A stretch of 8,258 bases of DNA from positions 1 through 8,258 of the forward strand of contig JAITKS010000155.1 in the NCBI GenBank assembly GCA_031278315.1, read 5' to 3'. Source of the DNA: Planctomycetaceae bacterium. Lineage in GTDB: Bacteria > Planctomycetota > Planctomycetia > Pirellulales > Thermoguttaceae. Below are positions 1 to 6,706 of this stretch, piece by piece. Both the position numbers and the translations under genes were made by a program. How positions within the stretch are numbered: position 1 is the first letter of the stretch; each line of letters starts with the position of its first letter. The notes below the pieces were generated by a model that had not been told where the DNA came from, ran no database searches, and worked only from the letters and a program-made list of their open reading frames with translations.

Positions 1-1
1 C

Positions 2-106
2 GGGGCAGCTGAATTTTCTATCGGCAATTATTTAGAGATTTTCCGTAACAATAATTTAATATCCAATTCTCAAATCGCCTGCAGCAACAATACAACAACA
101 CAATAA
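2..106 (+). CDS. C-terminal end of an unidentified protein (partial, left edge)
   Basis: An open frame enters from the left edge and ends at TAA 104-106, giving 34 residues that begin GAAEFSIGNYLEIFRNN and end CSNNTTTQ. The other two plus-strand frames stop within the first 35 bases. The composition of the first 20 residues looks like real protein, and the last few Asn/Thr/Gln residues look like a low-complexity tail. I do not recognise the family and cannot assign a function. A long imperfect inverted repeat begins 25 bases after the stop and could act as its transcription end. It could be a chance open frame, because only about 100 bases are visible. Confidence 0.4.
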   Translation, partial: GAAEFSIGNYLEIFRNNNLISNSQIACSNNTTTQ

Positions 107-131
107 ATACAATAACACAGTTACCAATCAC

Positions 132-209
132 AAAACACACAAAATAAACGAAAAACACGAAAATCATATACAACCTTTTTTCGTGCTTTTCGTGATTTTT
201 TGTGTGTTT
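132..209. repeat. Long imperfect inverted repeat (possible terminator hairpin)
   Basis: The arm at 132-163, built from CACAAAA and CACGAAA words, is nearly the reverse complement of 178-209, built from TTTTCGTG and TTTTGTGTG words. The loop is about 14 bases (164-177). It follows the probable stop codon at 106 and could end transcription of that gene. The same CACGAAA/TTCGTGT words recur at 440-457, 7069-7090 and 7101-7115, so it also belongs to a dispersed spacer-repeat vocabulary. Confidence 0.45.
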
Positions 210-338
210 CGTGTTTTAAATTTTTCGTACAATTTATCAGAGGTTGAAAATAAGGTTAGTTTGTAATATATCAGTGGAATAATTTTTTTCGTTTTTTTGG
301 TTGTTTACGAATTTTAAATTATCAATCACATACCTGTT

Positions 339-421
339 AAGTCCCGCAGGGACGACACTTTATTAGCTCATTCCGTAAGCTGGAGCATACAATTAATAAA
401 GTGTCGTCCCTAGCGGGACTT
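339..421. repeat. REP-like double palindrome
   Basis: The arm 339-365 (AAGTCCCGCAGGGACGACAC then TTTATTA) pairs with 394-421 with a single extra A (CCTAGCGGG against CCTGCGGG), giving a stem of about 27 bp around a 28-base loop. Each arm also holds its own small hairpin: GTCCC-GCA-GGGAC at 341-353 and GTCCC-TAGC-GGGAC at 406-419. This nested GC-rich palindrome in an AT-rich spacer is the architecture of REP/BIME-type intergenic repeats. It could fold in RNA or DNA. It lies 230 bases upstream of the next start codon and no T-run follows it, so a simple terminator is less likely. Confidence 0.6.
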
Positions 422-473
422 CTTGATATTTAGCTCTTGTTCGTGTATTTCGTGTTTAAAAATTACAAAAAAT

Positions 474-502
474 TTGAAAAACGATTATTCCACTAATATA
501 TT
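474..502 (+). promoter_or_regulatory. Possible promoter for the 654 gene, inside the repeat end
   Basis: TTGAAA at 474-479 and TATATT at 497-502 are separated by 17 bases, a good match to a sigma-70-type promoter pointing at the gene that starts at 654. The -10 hexamer falls inside the right terminal inverted repeat of the MITE-like element. In AT-rich DNA such matches arise easily, so confidence is low. The 5' untranslated region would be about 145 bases. Confidence 0.25.
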
Positions 503-653
503 AAAAAATTGATCTGTACAAATATTTTGGAAATCTGTATTATTCGCATATTCTGTAATTCATCTTTTTTGAGTGAGTATAAAAATTAAACGGGCAATTC
601 AAGAATATAAAATCAAATTTTCAGATTAAACAAAAAAATACACGGAGGTTGAA

Positions 654-1556
654 ATGAATAAGATTGAAATCAATAAGATTGAAATCAGCAAATGGATACA
701 TACAGTAATATCAGCTTTGATCGGCGGTGTCATTGGGGCGGCGATAATTATTTCATTACCGGAAAAAACAAAATTCGATAAGTTAGAAGTCCGCGATTTA
801 GTTATTACAGATCAGGCGGAATTTTTGTCTGCCGGAAAGAATAAAACTCCCGAAGTATTAATCAAAGACGGAAACGTATTCGTCAACAATACAATTGCTT
901 GTAAACGGCTTGTTGGTTCGCAGGTTCAAGGTCATATATTTGTAACGAATAAAATGTTGACTAGTCCCGATGATTTGGTAAACAACGGCAACAAACCATG
1001 GCGGTTTTTCACTGAAATAAGTTCAACAAATGAAAGAGGCGGTGAAATAATTGTCCGCAGCGCAGCAGGTGCTATTAGCGGTGCTGAACTCAATGTTTTA
1101 CCAACAAACGGATGGGCAATTCGAGCCGGATATCTTGAAGGTGATCAACCAGAGTTGTCGTTTATCTCAAATGTAACGAAGGAAGTTATACCTGTTGCGA
1201 TATTGAAAAATGACCCGTTAGCAAATCACAACTCAGCTTTTCCTTTTCCGATTAACGGCGGCAGTATAAACAACACATCTGCACCGGTAATAAATTCTCA
1301 ACTTGATAATAATCCTGTTACGGATTCGGGGGCTGTTAAGAGTAATATGTTAAATGCTGCCAATCCCTTTGATAATTTATCAACTGATAATTTATCAACT
1401 CACAATCCGAAATTCTCCAGCGCGAATACAGCACCAATTACAAATACAAATACAAATAATAGTAATAGTCCGATTGTAAGTATGCCGCATATTGTTCAAC
1501 CGTTAAATCAAAATATCGCCAACAAAGACTTAAACGAAAATATTAAACCGCAATAA
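654..1556 (+). CDS. Membrane-anchored hypothetical protein, Asn/Ser/Thr-rich tail
   Basis: 300 residues. GGAGG at 644-648 lies 5 bases before ATG 654 and fixes the start. Residues 2-11 are a duplicated NKIEI pair, encoded by a perfect 15-bp tandem repeat (657-671, 672-686). Residues 15-34 (WIHTVISALIGGVIGAAIII) form one hydrophobic helix with a glycine-rich core, probably an uncleaved N-terminal anchor with the rest outside the cytoplasm. Residues 40-185 alternate short beta strands (KLEVRDLVIT, EVLIKDGNVFVNN) with Gly/Asn turns. From memory this layout, an ALIGGVIGA anchor followed by a beta-rich domain, resembles a planctomycete-restricted hypothetical family, but I cannot name a domain. 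Residues 186-300 are disordered, rich in Asn, Ser, Thr and Pro, with a DNLST duplication (1371-1400) and a hexamer run around 1438-1456. Its function is unknown, probably at the cell envelope like the two genes downstream. A 195-bp gap separates it from the next gene. Confidence 0.85.
   Translation: MNKIEINKIEISKWIHTVISALIGGVIGAAIIISLPEKTKFDKLEVRDLVITDQAEFLSAGKNKTPEVLIKDGNVFVNNTIACKRLVGSQVQGHIFVTNKMLTSPDDLVNNGNKPWRFFTEISSTNERGGEIIVRSAAGAISGAELNVLPTNGWAIRAGYLEGDQPELSFISNVTKEVIPVAILKNDPLANHNSAFPFPINGGSINNTSAPVINSQLDNNPVTDSGAVKSNMLNAANPFDNLSTDNLSTHNPKFSSANTAPITNTNTNNSNSPIVSMPHIVQPLNQNIANKDLNENIKPQ
1371..1400 (+). repeat. Perfect 15-bp tandem duplication in the 654 gene
   Basis: GATAATTTATCAACT occurs twice head to tail (1371-1385, 1386-1400) and encodes DNLST DNLST in the disordered tail. 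The unit is a multiple of three, so the frame is kept. Confidence 0.85.
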
Positions 1557-1713
1557 CCAATAATCAAAATAGAAATCAAAATCAAAATAGAAAATAAGTT
1601 TGGGAATATTGCAGAAAAATTTCAATGCCATGCATTTTTATTTTTGGTAATATGATTCTGATTTCGTAATTCATTATTTATCGCAAAAAGCCTTGAATGA
1701 ATATGTTCACGAA

Positions 1714-1742
1714 TTGACGAAATTCATTGTCCGAGACATATA
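1714..1742 (+). promoter_or_regulatory. Possible promoter giving a near-leaderless transcript
   Basis: TTGACG (1714-1719) is followed after 17 bases by CATATA (1737-1742). Transcription would begin at or just before ATG 1752, which would fit the absence of any Shine-Dalgarno sequence before that gene. The -10 match is imperfect, so this is suggestive only. The rest of the 1557-1751 spacer holds a short AAATCAAAAT-type repeat just after the preceding stop and a weak 7-bp inverted repeat (1696-1702 with 1722-1728). Confidence 0.25.
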
Positions 1743-1751
1743 GAACTTAAA

Positions 1752-2894
1752 ATGTCAACATCTTTAAACAAAAAGAAATCAATTTACACCATAATTTTTG
1801 TATGGTTTTATTACTTCTTATATTTATTGCAGATTGTTGTTGTGTTCTATATTACAGATTCAGTTACAGATTCAGCTGCGGGAGATGATTTTTCGTTTCA
1901 ATTATTCGAGAATACAAATAACAACTATTACACTGCAAATATTGATCAGAAAGTTGATCAATCAGAATTTGATCATTGTACGAATGAAACAAATATTGTA
2001 ACGATAATTCCGCAACATTTACGTAATATCAATTCATGCGTTGTTGAAAATGTAACGATATTAGCATCAAATAATTATAGCAACCGTAAATTTTCAGTCC
2101 GGCGTTTTTTTGATAATCGTAATTCGGACAACAAATATTTGAGAACTTGGATTACCGGTTTCGGAAATTGGACAGGTATAAGCGATGATGCAAATTCAGA
2201 TGATGTTTTAGCTTTTTATTCATCTGGATTCGCTGTTGGAATGGATCGGCTTTTCGGTCAGCAATTATTGGCGGGAATTACATTCGGTTGGGATACAACA
2301 ACAATTAGTCTTCCGCATTCAAGAAATGAAAAATTCTCTGCCGGACACGGACACGTATATTTCCGTAAAATTTTTCGACGGTTATATATCGACATTGAAG
2401 GCGGAATCGGACTCGGTGACGGTAAACAAATTGAGTTGAGTAATTTGTCAAATGGTACAACTGTGCAATGGAATTTTCAATGTGAATCAGGAACGTGGTG
2501 GGAAGAAGGTTTGATGAAAATCGAGCCTTTCGTGTTATTACAACATGCGGCATTGTGCGGGAAATTGCGGGATTGGGAGAAGTCAACAGCGTTTGCAGGT
2601 GTCAGATGTTCGTGGCAATCGGAGGGTTTATTTGCGGTATCAACACCGCGAATTTATGCCGGATTAATTAGAGAATTCGGAAATTCAAATGCCGCAACAA
2701 CAAGTTTATTTGCCGATTCGCCGACAGTTTTTGTCATGCCGAATAGAAATATAACGAAAACCAGATTCTTCGGAGGTTGCGGAACAACGGCAACTATGGG
2801 AACAACGTTAGAATTTTATTTCAGATATAACGCCGAAGCAGCAGCAAATTATTCTTCACACACATTACTAATAGGAATGAATTGGATTTTTTAG
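1752..2894 (+). CDS. Autotransporter-type outer-membrane beta-barrel protein
   Basis: 380 residues. Residues 1-9 are polar and lysine-containing, and 10-36 form a long aromatic hydrophobic segment ending in ITDS, a signal peptide or signal anchor for export. Residues 40-125 are an Asn-rich, poorly conserved stretch. From about residue 128 to the end the protein resembles an autotransporter beta-domain: it opens with RTWITGFGNWTGISDD, continues YSSGFAVGMDRLFGQQLLAGITFGW, then shows alternating amphipathic strands separated by Gly/Asn turns, and ends in LLIGMNWIF. A terminal Phe after an alternating hydrophobic strand is the usual signal for BAM-mediated insertion. The barrel is near the usual length of about 250 residues, but there is no real passenger domain, so it is more likely a stand-alone porin or anchor than a classical type V secretor. 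Start chosen at ATG 1752 because it places the hydrophobic segment at the N-terminus. No ribosome binding site is visible. It is followed after 30 bases by a lipoprotein gene, so the two are probably co-transcribed. Confidence 0.8.
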   Translation: MSTSLNKKKSIYTIIFVWFYYFLYLLQIVVVFYITDSVTDSAAGDDFSFQLFENTNNNYYTANIDQKVDQSEFDHCTNETNIVTIIPQHLRNINSCVVENVTILASNNYSNRKFSVRRFFDNRNSDNKYLRTWITGFGNWTGISDDANSDDVLAFYSSGFAVGMDRLFGQQLLAGITFGWDTTTISLPHSRNEKFSAGHGHVYFRKIFRRLYIDIEGGIGLGDGKQIELSNLSNGTTVQWNFQCESGTWWEEGLMKIEPFVLLQHAALCGKLRDWEKSTAFAGVRCSWQSEGLFAVSTPRIYAGLIREFGNSNAATTSLFADSPTVFVMPNRNITKTRFFGGCGTTATMGTTLEFYFRYNAEAAANYSSHTLLIGMNWIF

Positions 2895-2924
2895 ATTAAT
2901 AGTAAGATTGTCCGAAAAAAAAAT

Positions 2925-5273
2925 ATGAAAAAAATTAAATATGCTTCTTTGTTCTTGTTGATTGCTTTTACCATTTTTTTGAATGGCTGCCAAACTTTTG
3001 CACCGGATTTGGATAACAATTACAACAGTTACAGTAACGATAATAGTAACAGTAAAAAGTTGTCGAAAGAATTAGGGCAAGAAGAAAACGGAATTGGTTT
3101 GTTTGAATCGGCAAAAAAATTATTCATGCCGGATTTTGATAACACAAATATCAACACAAATATCGATAATGATAAAAAAACCGCAAACCAAAAAGCAGAA
3201 CTTACAAGACAAACCATTCAAAAAATAGCTCCAAATTACAATTATGGGAACTCAATTTCTGCCGCCGGATTACAAACAAATCCGTTAGCCGCACAATGGA
3301 ATCAAACTCAATTACAGCCGAATTACTCGTATGCGGCTAATCTTAATACAAATATTGTAACGCCGCAAAACAATTTCGTTACAAAAAATATAACAGACAT
3401 AAATTCAAACTCAAACTCAAACTCAAACATAAATTCAAACATAAATTCAAACATAAATCCGCAAACAAACTCATCAAGTCAGTCTGATGTTACAAATTCC
3501 GATGTTACAAAATCAATTGTCAAGAAAGAAAATAATAAAGAAAATAATAAAGAGAATAGTGTTGACAATAAAATTACAAACGGTGATTCGGCAGAAATTG
3601 TTTTGTCAAATAATTCAGAGCCGGCTGCGAAATCTGCGAAAGATGACAGCAAAGAATCGAATAATTCAAAAACAATTAAAAAATATGCAGTTGACCCGTT
3701 TTTACCGCAAGACAACGACTCGGAAAAATTTCGTCTATTCTTGAAAGAACTGGCAGCTATTCCGTCTGATAAATTAAAAGTTGACGAAACCGAACTAGCT
3801 GAACGAATCGAAAATTTCCGTACTGAAGTTTCTGTTACAAAAAATCCTACTTTTGAAACAATAGCAATAGGTAATCTTCGTGCTGACATTCTGCCGGAAT
3901 TTCTAATCGATAAAAAATTAAAAAACAAAAAAAATTCCGCTAGCAATTCTACTTCTGACTTGGCAATAAAATCAGATTTTAATTCAGATAAAGCGGGAGA
4001 AATCAAACCAGCGAAAAAATCGAATATCGGGCATGTTTCATATTCGGAAAATTCTGAAACAGATATAGACGATATTTATTGTAACGATAATTGTAATGAA
4101 AATTCTAAAGTCAAATCTAAAGTCAAACTTGACGGTAAAAAGGCTCCTTTACCGGTTGATGTTCAAGTATCAGATGTTAAGAAACAGCGTTTGTCTCCAA
4201 TTTTACGGCGGGATGTTGAGACTGAAAATTACAGAAATTCCCAAGCGAAATCTGATATAACAACTCCTCCCGATGTTGCAATGCAACCGATGCCGATTCT
4301 TCCGCAACTACCGGTTTCACAATTAGTTTCTAATTCACGAAATAAAAATTTGCCGCCGAATCAGCAGTTGTTTAATCAGCAATCTTATGAGCAAAATTTA
4401 GACAAAGACAACAATCAATTTGGTACAAATTTCACGGACAATAAATTTGTGAGTTATCCGTTGAATAATGCGAGCAAGATTATTACAGCAAATTATAATA
4501 TGCCGAATCAGGGTAATTATAATTATTTATCCAATGAGCAATTTCAATCTGTTGGTCAATCGGGTAATTGGGAGATGCAAGTACGTCATGCGATAATGTT
4601 ATTGCGTCAAGAGATGGACAGAGTGCCGGAGATACGCACGTTTTCTAATGAAGTAAAATTACGATTACTTGAATTATCAGCGGGCAATCGCGGCGAGGCG
4701 GTTAAGCCGTTTGGGTCGCAGGAAAAAACTGTAAATGAATTTTGGACAAACCAGATTCTAGGAATAACAACTATCATGGACGACGACATAATGCCAAATC
4801 GAATAATGCGTTACGATTCAGCTTTGACAAGATTTGAAAATAGTATTATGTCATTACGTCAAGTTTGCTCAATGCGATTGAAGAATGTTCAACTAGTTCA
4901 CGATGACCCGTATATATCGTTTGGCAATTTTAAAACACGGACTGAAGATTGCAAACCGTCTGAAATAATATTTATTTATCTCGAACTTGAAAATCCGACT
5001 ATAAAAAATTCATCGGAAGGTTATACGGTGCGAGTCTCGGTAGTTTGTGAGATTATTGATTCAGCATCAAATGTCGTGCAAAAGAAAGAAATGGGAACCG
5101 CTCAAGATATTTCGACAGTTCAAAAGCAGGATCATTTTATCAAGATGTCATTAGACTTAAAAAAGAATTTGCCGAATGGTCATTACAAGTTAAGAATTCG
5201 GGTAACTGATTTAAACAATCTCGAATCTCAAAAAACTGCCGAAGAACAAATCTCTATCAGAATAATACATTAA
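2925..5273 (+). CDS. Large lipoprotein with disordered linker and C-terminal beta domain
   Basis: 782 residues. Residues 1-22 are a lipoprotein signal peptide: KKIK, a hydrophobic core, then the lipobox LNGC with the lipidated cysteine at 22. Residues 23 to about 545 are low complexity, dominated by Asn, Ser, Lys and Gln, with tandem NS/NI repeats (about residues 161-178), KENN repeats and an SKVK duplication. They look like a long disordered tether with a few short more ordered islands, for example around residues 262-325. Residues 548-782 look folded: a helical part beginning NWEMQVRHAIMLLRQEMD, with a helix rich in Leu and Arg and a conserved-looking EFWTNQILGI, then from about 653 a beta-sandwich-like part (LKNVQLVHDDPYISFGNF, EIIFIYLELENPTI, HYKLRIRVTDL). 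From memory this C-terminal arrangement matches a planctomycete hypothetical lipoprotein family of unknown function. The start has no Shine-Dalgarno. It lies 30 bases behind the beta-barrel gene, and a shared operon suggests both act at the outer membrane. Confidence 0.85.
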   Translation: MKKIKYASLFLLIAFTIFLNGCQTFAPDLDNNYNSYSNDNSNSKKLSKELGQEENGIGLFESAKKLFMPDFDNTNINTNIDNDKKTANQKAELTRQTIQKIAPNYNYGNSISAAGLQTNPLAAQWNQTQLQPNYSYAANLNTNIVTPQNNFVTKNITDINSNSNSNSNINSNINSNINPQTNSSSQSDVTNSDVTKSIVKKENNKENNKENSVDNKITNGDSAEIVLSNNSEPAAKSAKDDSKESNNSKTIKKYAVDPFLPQDNDSEKFRLFLKELAAIPSDKLKVDETELAERIENFRTEVSVTKNPTFETIAIGNLRADILPEFLIDKKLKNKKNSASNSTSDLAIKSDFNSDKAGEIKPAKKSNIGHVSYSENSETDIDDIYCNDNCNENSKVKSKVKLDGKKAPLPVDVQVSDVKKQRLSPILRRDVETENYRNSQAKSDITTPPDVAMQPMPILPQLPVSQLVSNSRNKNLPPNQQLFNQQSYEQNLDKDNNQFGTNFTDNKFVSYPLNNASKIITANYNMPNQGNYNYLSNEQFQSVGQSGNWEMQVRHAIMLLRQEMDRVPEIRTFSNEVKLRLLELSAGNRGEAVKPFGSQEKTVNEFWTNQILGITTIMDDDIMPNRIMRYDSALTRFENSIMSLRQVCSMRLKNVQLVHDDPYISFGNFKTRTEDCKPSEIIFIYLELENPTIKNSSEGYTVRVSVVCEIIDSASNVVQKKEMGTAQDISTVQKQDHFIKMSLDLKKNLPNGHYKLRIRVTDLNNLESQKTAEEQISIRIIH
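3405..3459 (+). repeat. 6/12-bp tandem repeat inside the lipoprotein gene
   Basis: TCAAAC hexamers repeat about four times and then pass into ATAAATTCAAAC 12-mers repeated about three times. This encodes NSNSNSNINSNINSNIN in the disordered linker. All units are multiples of three, so copy-number change would alter linker length without breaking the frame. Confidence 0.8.
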
Positions 5274-5280
5274 AAAAATA

Positions 5281-5298
5281 TAATATATCAGTGGAATA
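5281..5298 (+). repeat. Solo copy of the MITE-like terminal repeat
   Basis: TAATATATCAGTGGAATA is identical to the first 18 bases of the left end of the element at 264-503. It sits 8 bases after the lipoprotein stop codon, with no matching inverted partner nearby, so it is a solo end or a shared spacer motif. Confidence 0.6.
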
Positions 5299-5308
5299 TT
5301 TGTTTTAT

Positions 5309-5341
5309 TAACCACAGAGAACACAGAGAACACAGAGGAAG
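5309..5341 (+). repeat. CACAGAGAA short tandem repeat in convergent spacer
   Basis: AACCACAGAGAACACAGAG is followed by a further ACACAGAGG unit, making about three 9-base ACACAGAGA-type units. From memory, ACCACAGAGA-type spacer repeats are common in several environmental bacterial phyla. It has no coding role here and lies just after the solo terminal repeat. Confidence 0.5.
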
Positions 5342-5394
5342 AAAATTTTGTAATTTTAGATTTTAAATTTAAGTGAATTACTAAAAAATATTTT

Positions 5395-5430
5395 AGACGG
5401 GAACGCAGGTGTCCCGTCTGTATCTTTTTT
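5395..5430 (+). terminator. Probable rho-independent terminator of the lipoprotein operon
   Basis: AGACGGGA (5395-5402) pairs with TCCCGTCT (5412-5419) around a 9-base loop, and a run of six T (5425-5430) follows after five bases. It is 121 bases downstream of the lipoprotein stop and correctly oriented. The hairpin may also be part of a dispersed GC-rich repeat together with the next hairpin at 5452-5468. Confidence 0.45.
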
Positions 5431-5451
5431 GTACGAAAAACGCCTAAAGAT

Positions 5452-5468
5452 GCGGTCGAGACGACCGC
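5452..5468. repeat. Short GC-rich hairpin just beyond the nifS stop
   Basis: GCGGTCG (5452-5458) and CGACCGC (5462-5468) form a perfect 7-bp stem with a 3-base loop, 17 bases beyond the end of the minus-strand cysteine desulfurase. Read on the minus strand, a T-run (complement of AAAAA near 5435-5440) follows after roughly a dozen bases, so it may serve as a weak terminator for that gene. GGGA (5400) and ATCCCG (5470-5475) could also pair across both hairpins. Confidence 0.35.
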
Positions 5469-5485
5469 GATCCCGCAACAATAAA

Positions 5486-6706
5486 TTATTTCACTGAAAT
5501 ATTACTGACGTCTTTTCTCGGTTTGTTTTTGACTTGATCCCAGTACGGCGATAGACGTCTTAATTTCGTTACAATAATTGGGAATTTTTCTAGTACGAAA
5601 TCTATTTCTTCTTCCGTAGTATATCTGCTCAAACTGAATCTTACGGAGCCGTGAATTGCGGTGAATGGAATTTTCATCGATGTAAGTACATGCGACGGTT
5701 CCAAAGACCCCGAAGTACACGCCGAACCGCTTGAAGCACATATTCCGACATCACTCAATTGATACAATATTCCCTCGCCTTCTATAAAATGTACAGCGAT
5801 GTTAAGAGTATTTGGTATTCGTTCTGCTCCGGCACCATTTACGACTACGTATGGAACTCGTTCAACAATTCCAGATTCTAATTTATTTCGCAAATAATTT
5901 ATTCGCTCATTGTCTTTGTCGTGATTCTTTGCGGCCAACTCTACAGCTTTTGCCATTCCGACAATAAAACCTACATTTTCTGTTCCGCCGCGGCGTCCGA
6001 ACTCTTGATGACCTCCGATCAAAAACGGACGCCGCCGAATACCGCGCCGAATGTATAATCCGCCGACACCCTTCGGCGCATGAAATTTATGACCCGAAAA
6101 CGCTATCATATCAACATCACGAAAATTACCATCAACACGAATTGGTAATTTCGTCATCGATTGAGTTGCATCGCAAAAAAATAATATCGACGGTTCTGTT
6201 TCTTTAACTATTCTTGCCAATCGTTCTATTGGAAAAACGACTCCAGTTTCGTTATTAACGTGCATCACTGCGACCAAAAGCGTATCTGATCGTAAAGCAT
6301 GCACGAACTCGCCGATATTCAATTCGCCTCGTTCATTTACTCCAACAAATGATACTTCAACACCATCGCCTGCTAGCAGCTTGCAAACTTCTAATACTGC
6401 CGGATGCTCAACCGAAGTCGTAACTATATGACGCCGGCGCGGATTAGCCGCAATCGTACCAAATATCGCAGTATTCACACTTTCCGTCGCACAAGATGTG
6501 AATATTAACTCATCTGCAAACTCAATACCGAGCATTTCCGAAATCACGCTGCGTGAATGTTCAATTGCAACTCGTGACAATCCCGCAGATTCATACATTG
6601 AACTCGGATTAAAATAATTGTCACGCCAAAAAGGCAGCATTGATTCCAATACTTCTTCGGCGACTGATGTCGTAGCGTTATTGTCTAAATAAACTATTTT
6701 ATTCAT
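5486..6706 (-). CDS. nifS: NifS-type cysteine desulfurase
   Basis: 406 residues, full length for the family. It is a pyridoxal-phosphate enzyme that takes sulfur from L-cysteine as an enzyme persulfide, giving alanine, and supplies it for Fe-S cluster assembly or other thiolation in the cytoplasm. Visible signatures: YLDNNATT (6-13), ATES (73-76) for cofactor phosphate contacts, VEHPA with the cofactor-stacking His101, NNETG (151-155), CDATQ with Asp179 and Gln182, SGHKFHAPKG with the Schiff-base Lys207, GGHQEFGRRGGTENV (231-245), and the mobile-loop SSGSACTSGSLEPSHVL with catalytic Cys330. The long Cys loop puts it in group I (NifS/IscS), not the SufS group. The RFSLSRYTTEEEID and LRRLSPYW endings resemble Azotobacter-type NifS more than housekeeping IscS. 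No scaffold (nifU/iscU) or regulator lies beside it, so it probably serves general Fe-S or tRNA sulfur needs rather than nitrogen fixation. No Shine-Dalgarno is visible before ATG 6706. It converges on the lipoprotein gene. Confidence 0.96.
   Translation of the reverse strand: MNKIVYLDNNATTSVAEEVLESMLPFWRDNYFNPSSMYESAGLSRVAIEHSRSVISEMLGIEFADELIFTSCATESVNTAIFGTIAANPRRRHIVTTSVEHPAVLEVCKLLAGDGVEVSFVGVNERGELNIGEFVHALRSDTLLVAVMHVNNETGVVFPIERLARIVKETEPSILFFCDATQSMTKLPIRVDGNFRDVDMIAFSGHKFHAPKGVGGLYIRRGIRRRPFLIGGHQEFGRRGGTENVGFIVGMAKAVELAAKNHDKDNERINYLRNKLESGIVERVPYVVVNGAGAERIPNTLNIAVHFIEGEGILYQLSDVGICASSGSACTSGSLEPSHVLTSMKIPFTAIHGSVRFSLSRYTTEEEIDFVLEKFPIIVTKLRRLSPYWDQVKNKPRKDVSNISVK

Larger units (their letters stand above)
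264..503. mobile_element. MITE-like element with 20-bp terminal inverted repeats
   Basis: Bases 264-283 (TAATATATCAGTGGAATAAT) match the reverse complement of 484-503 at 19 of 20 positions, bounding a 240-bp unit with no open reading frame. Both termini are followed inward by T-rich sequence with a CGTTTTT word. The centre is occupied by the double palindrome at 339-421. Short length, terminal inverted repeats and absence of coding capacity fit a non-autonomous miniature inverted-repeat transposable element. Related single termini occur at 5281, 6729 and 6884. No transposase is visible in the window and no clear target-site duplication can be assigned, so mobility is inferred. Confidence 0.45.

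Noticed and set aside
1752..2894. Classical autotransporter with passenger
   Set aside because: Only about 90 variable residues lie between the signal segment and the barrel, too little for a typical passenger domain.
3479..4006. Minus-strand 175-residue open frame inside the lipoprotein gene
   Set aside because: It is antisense to a supported coding region; its Ser/Phe/Leu-rich composition is what the complement of Asn/Lys/Glu-rich codons yields.
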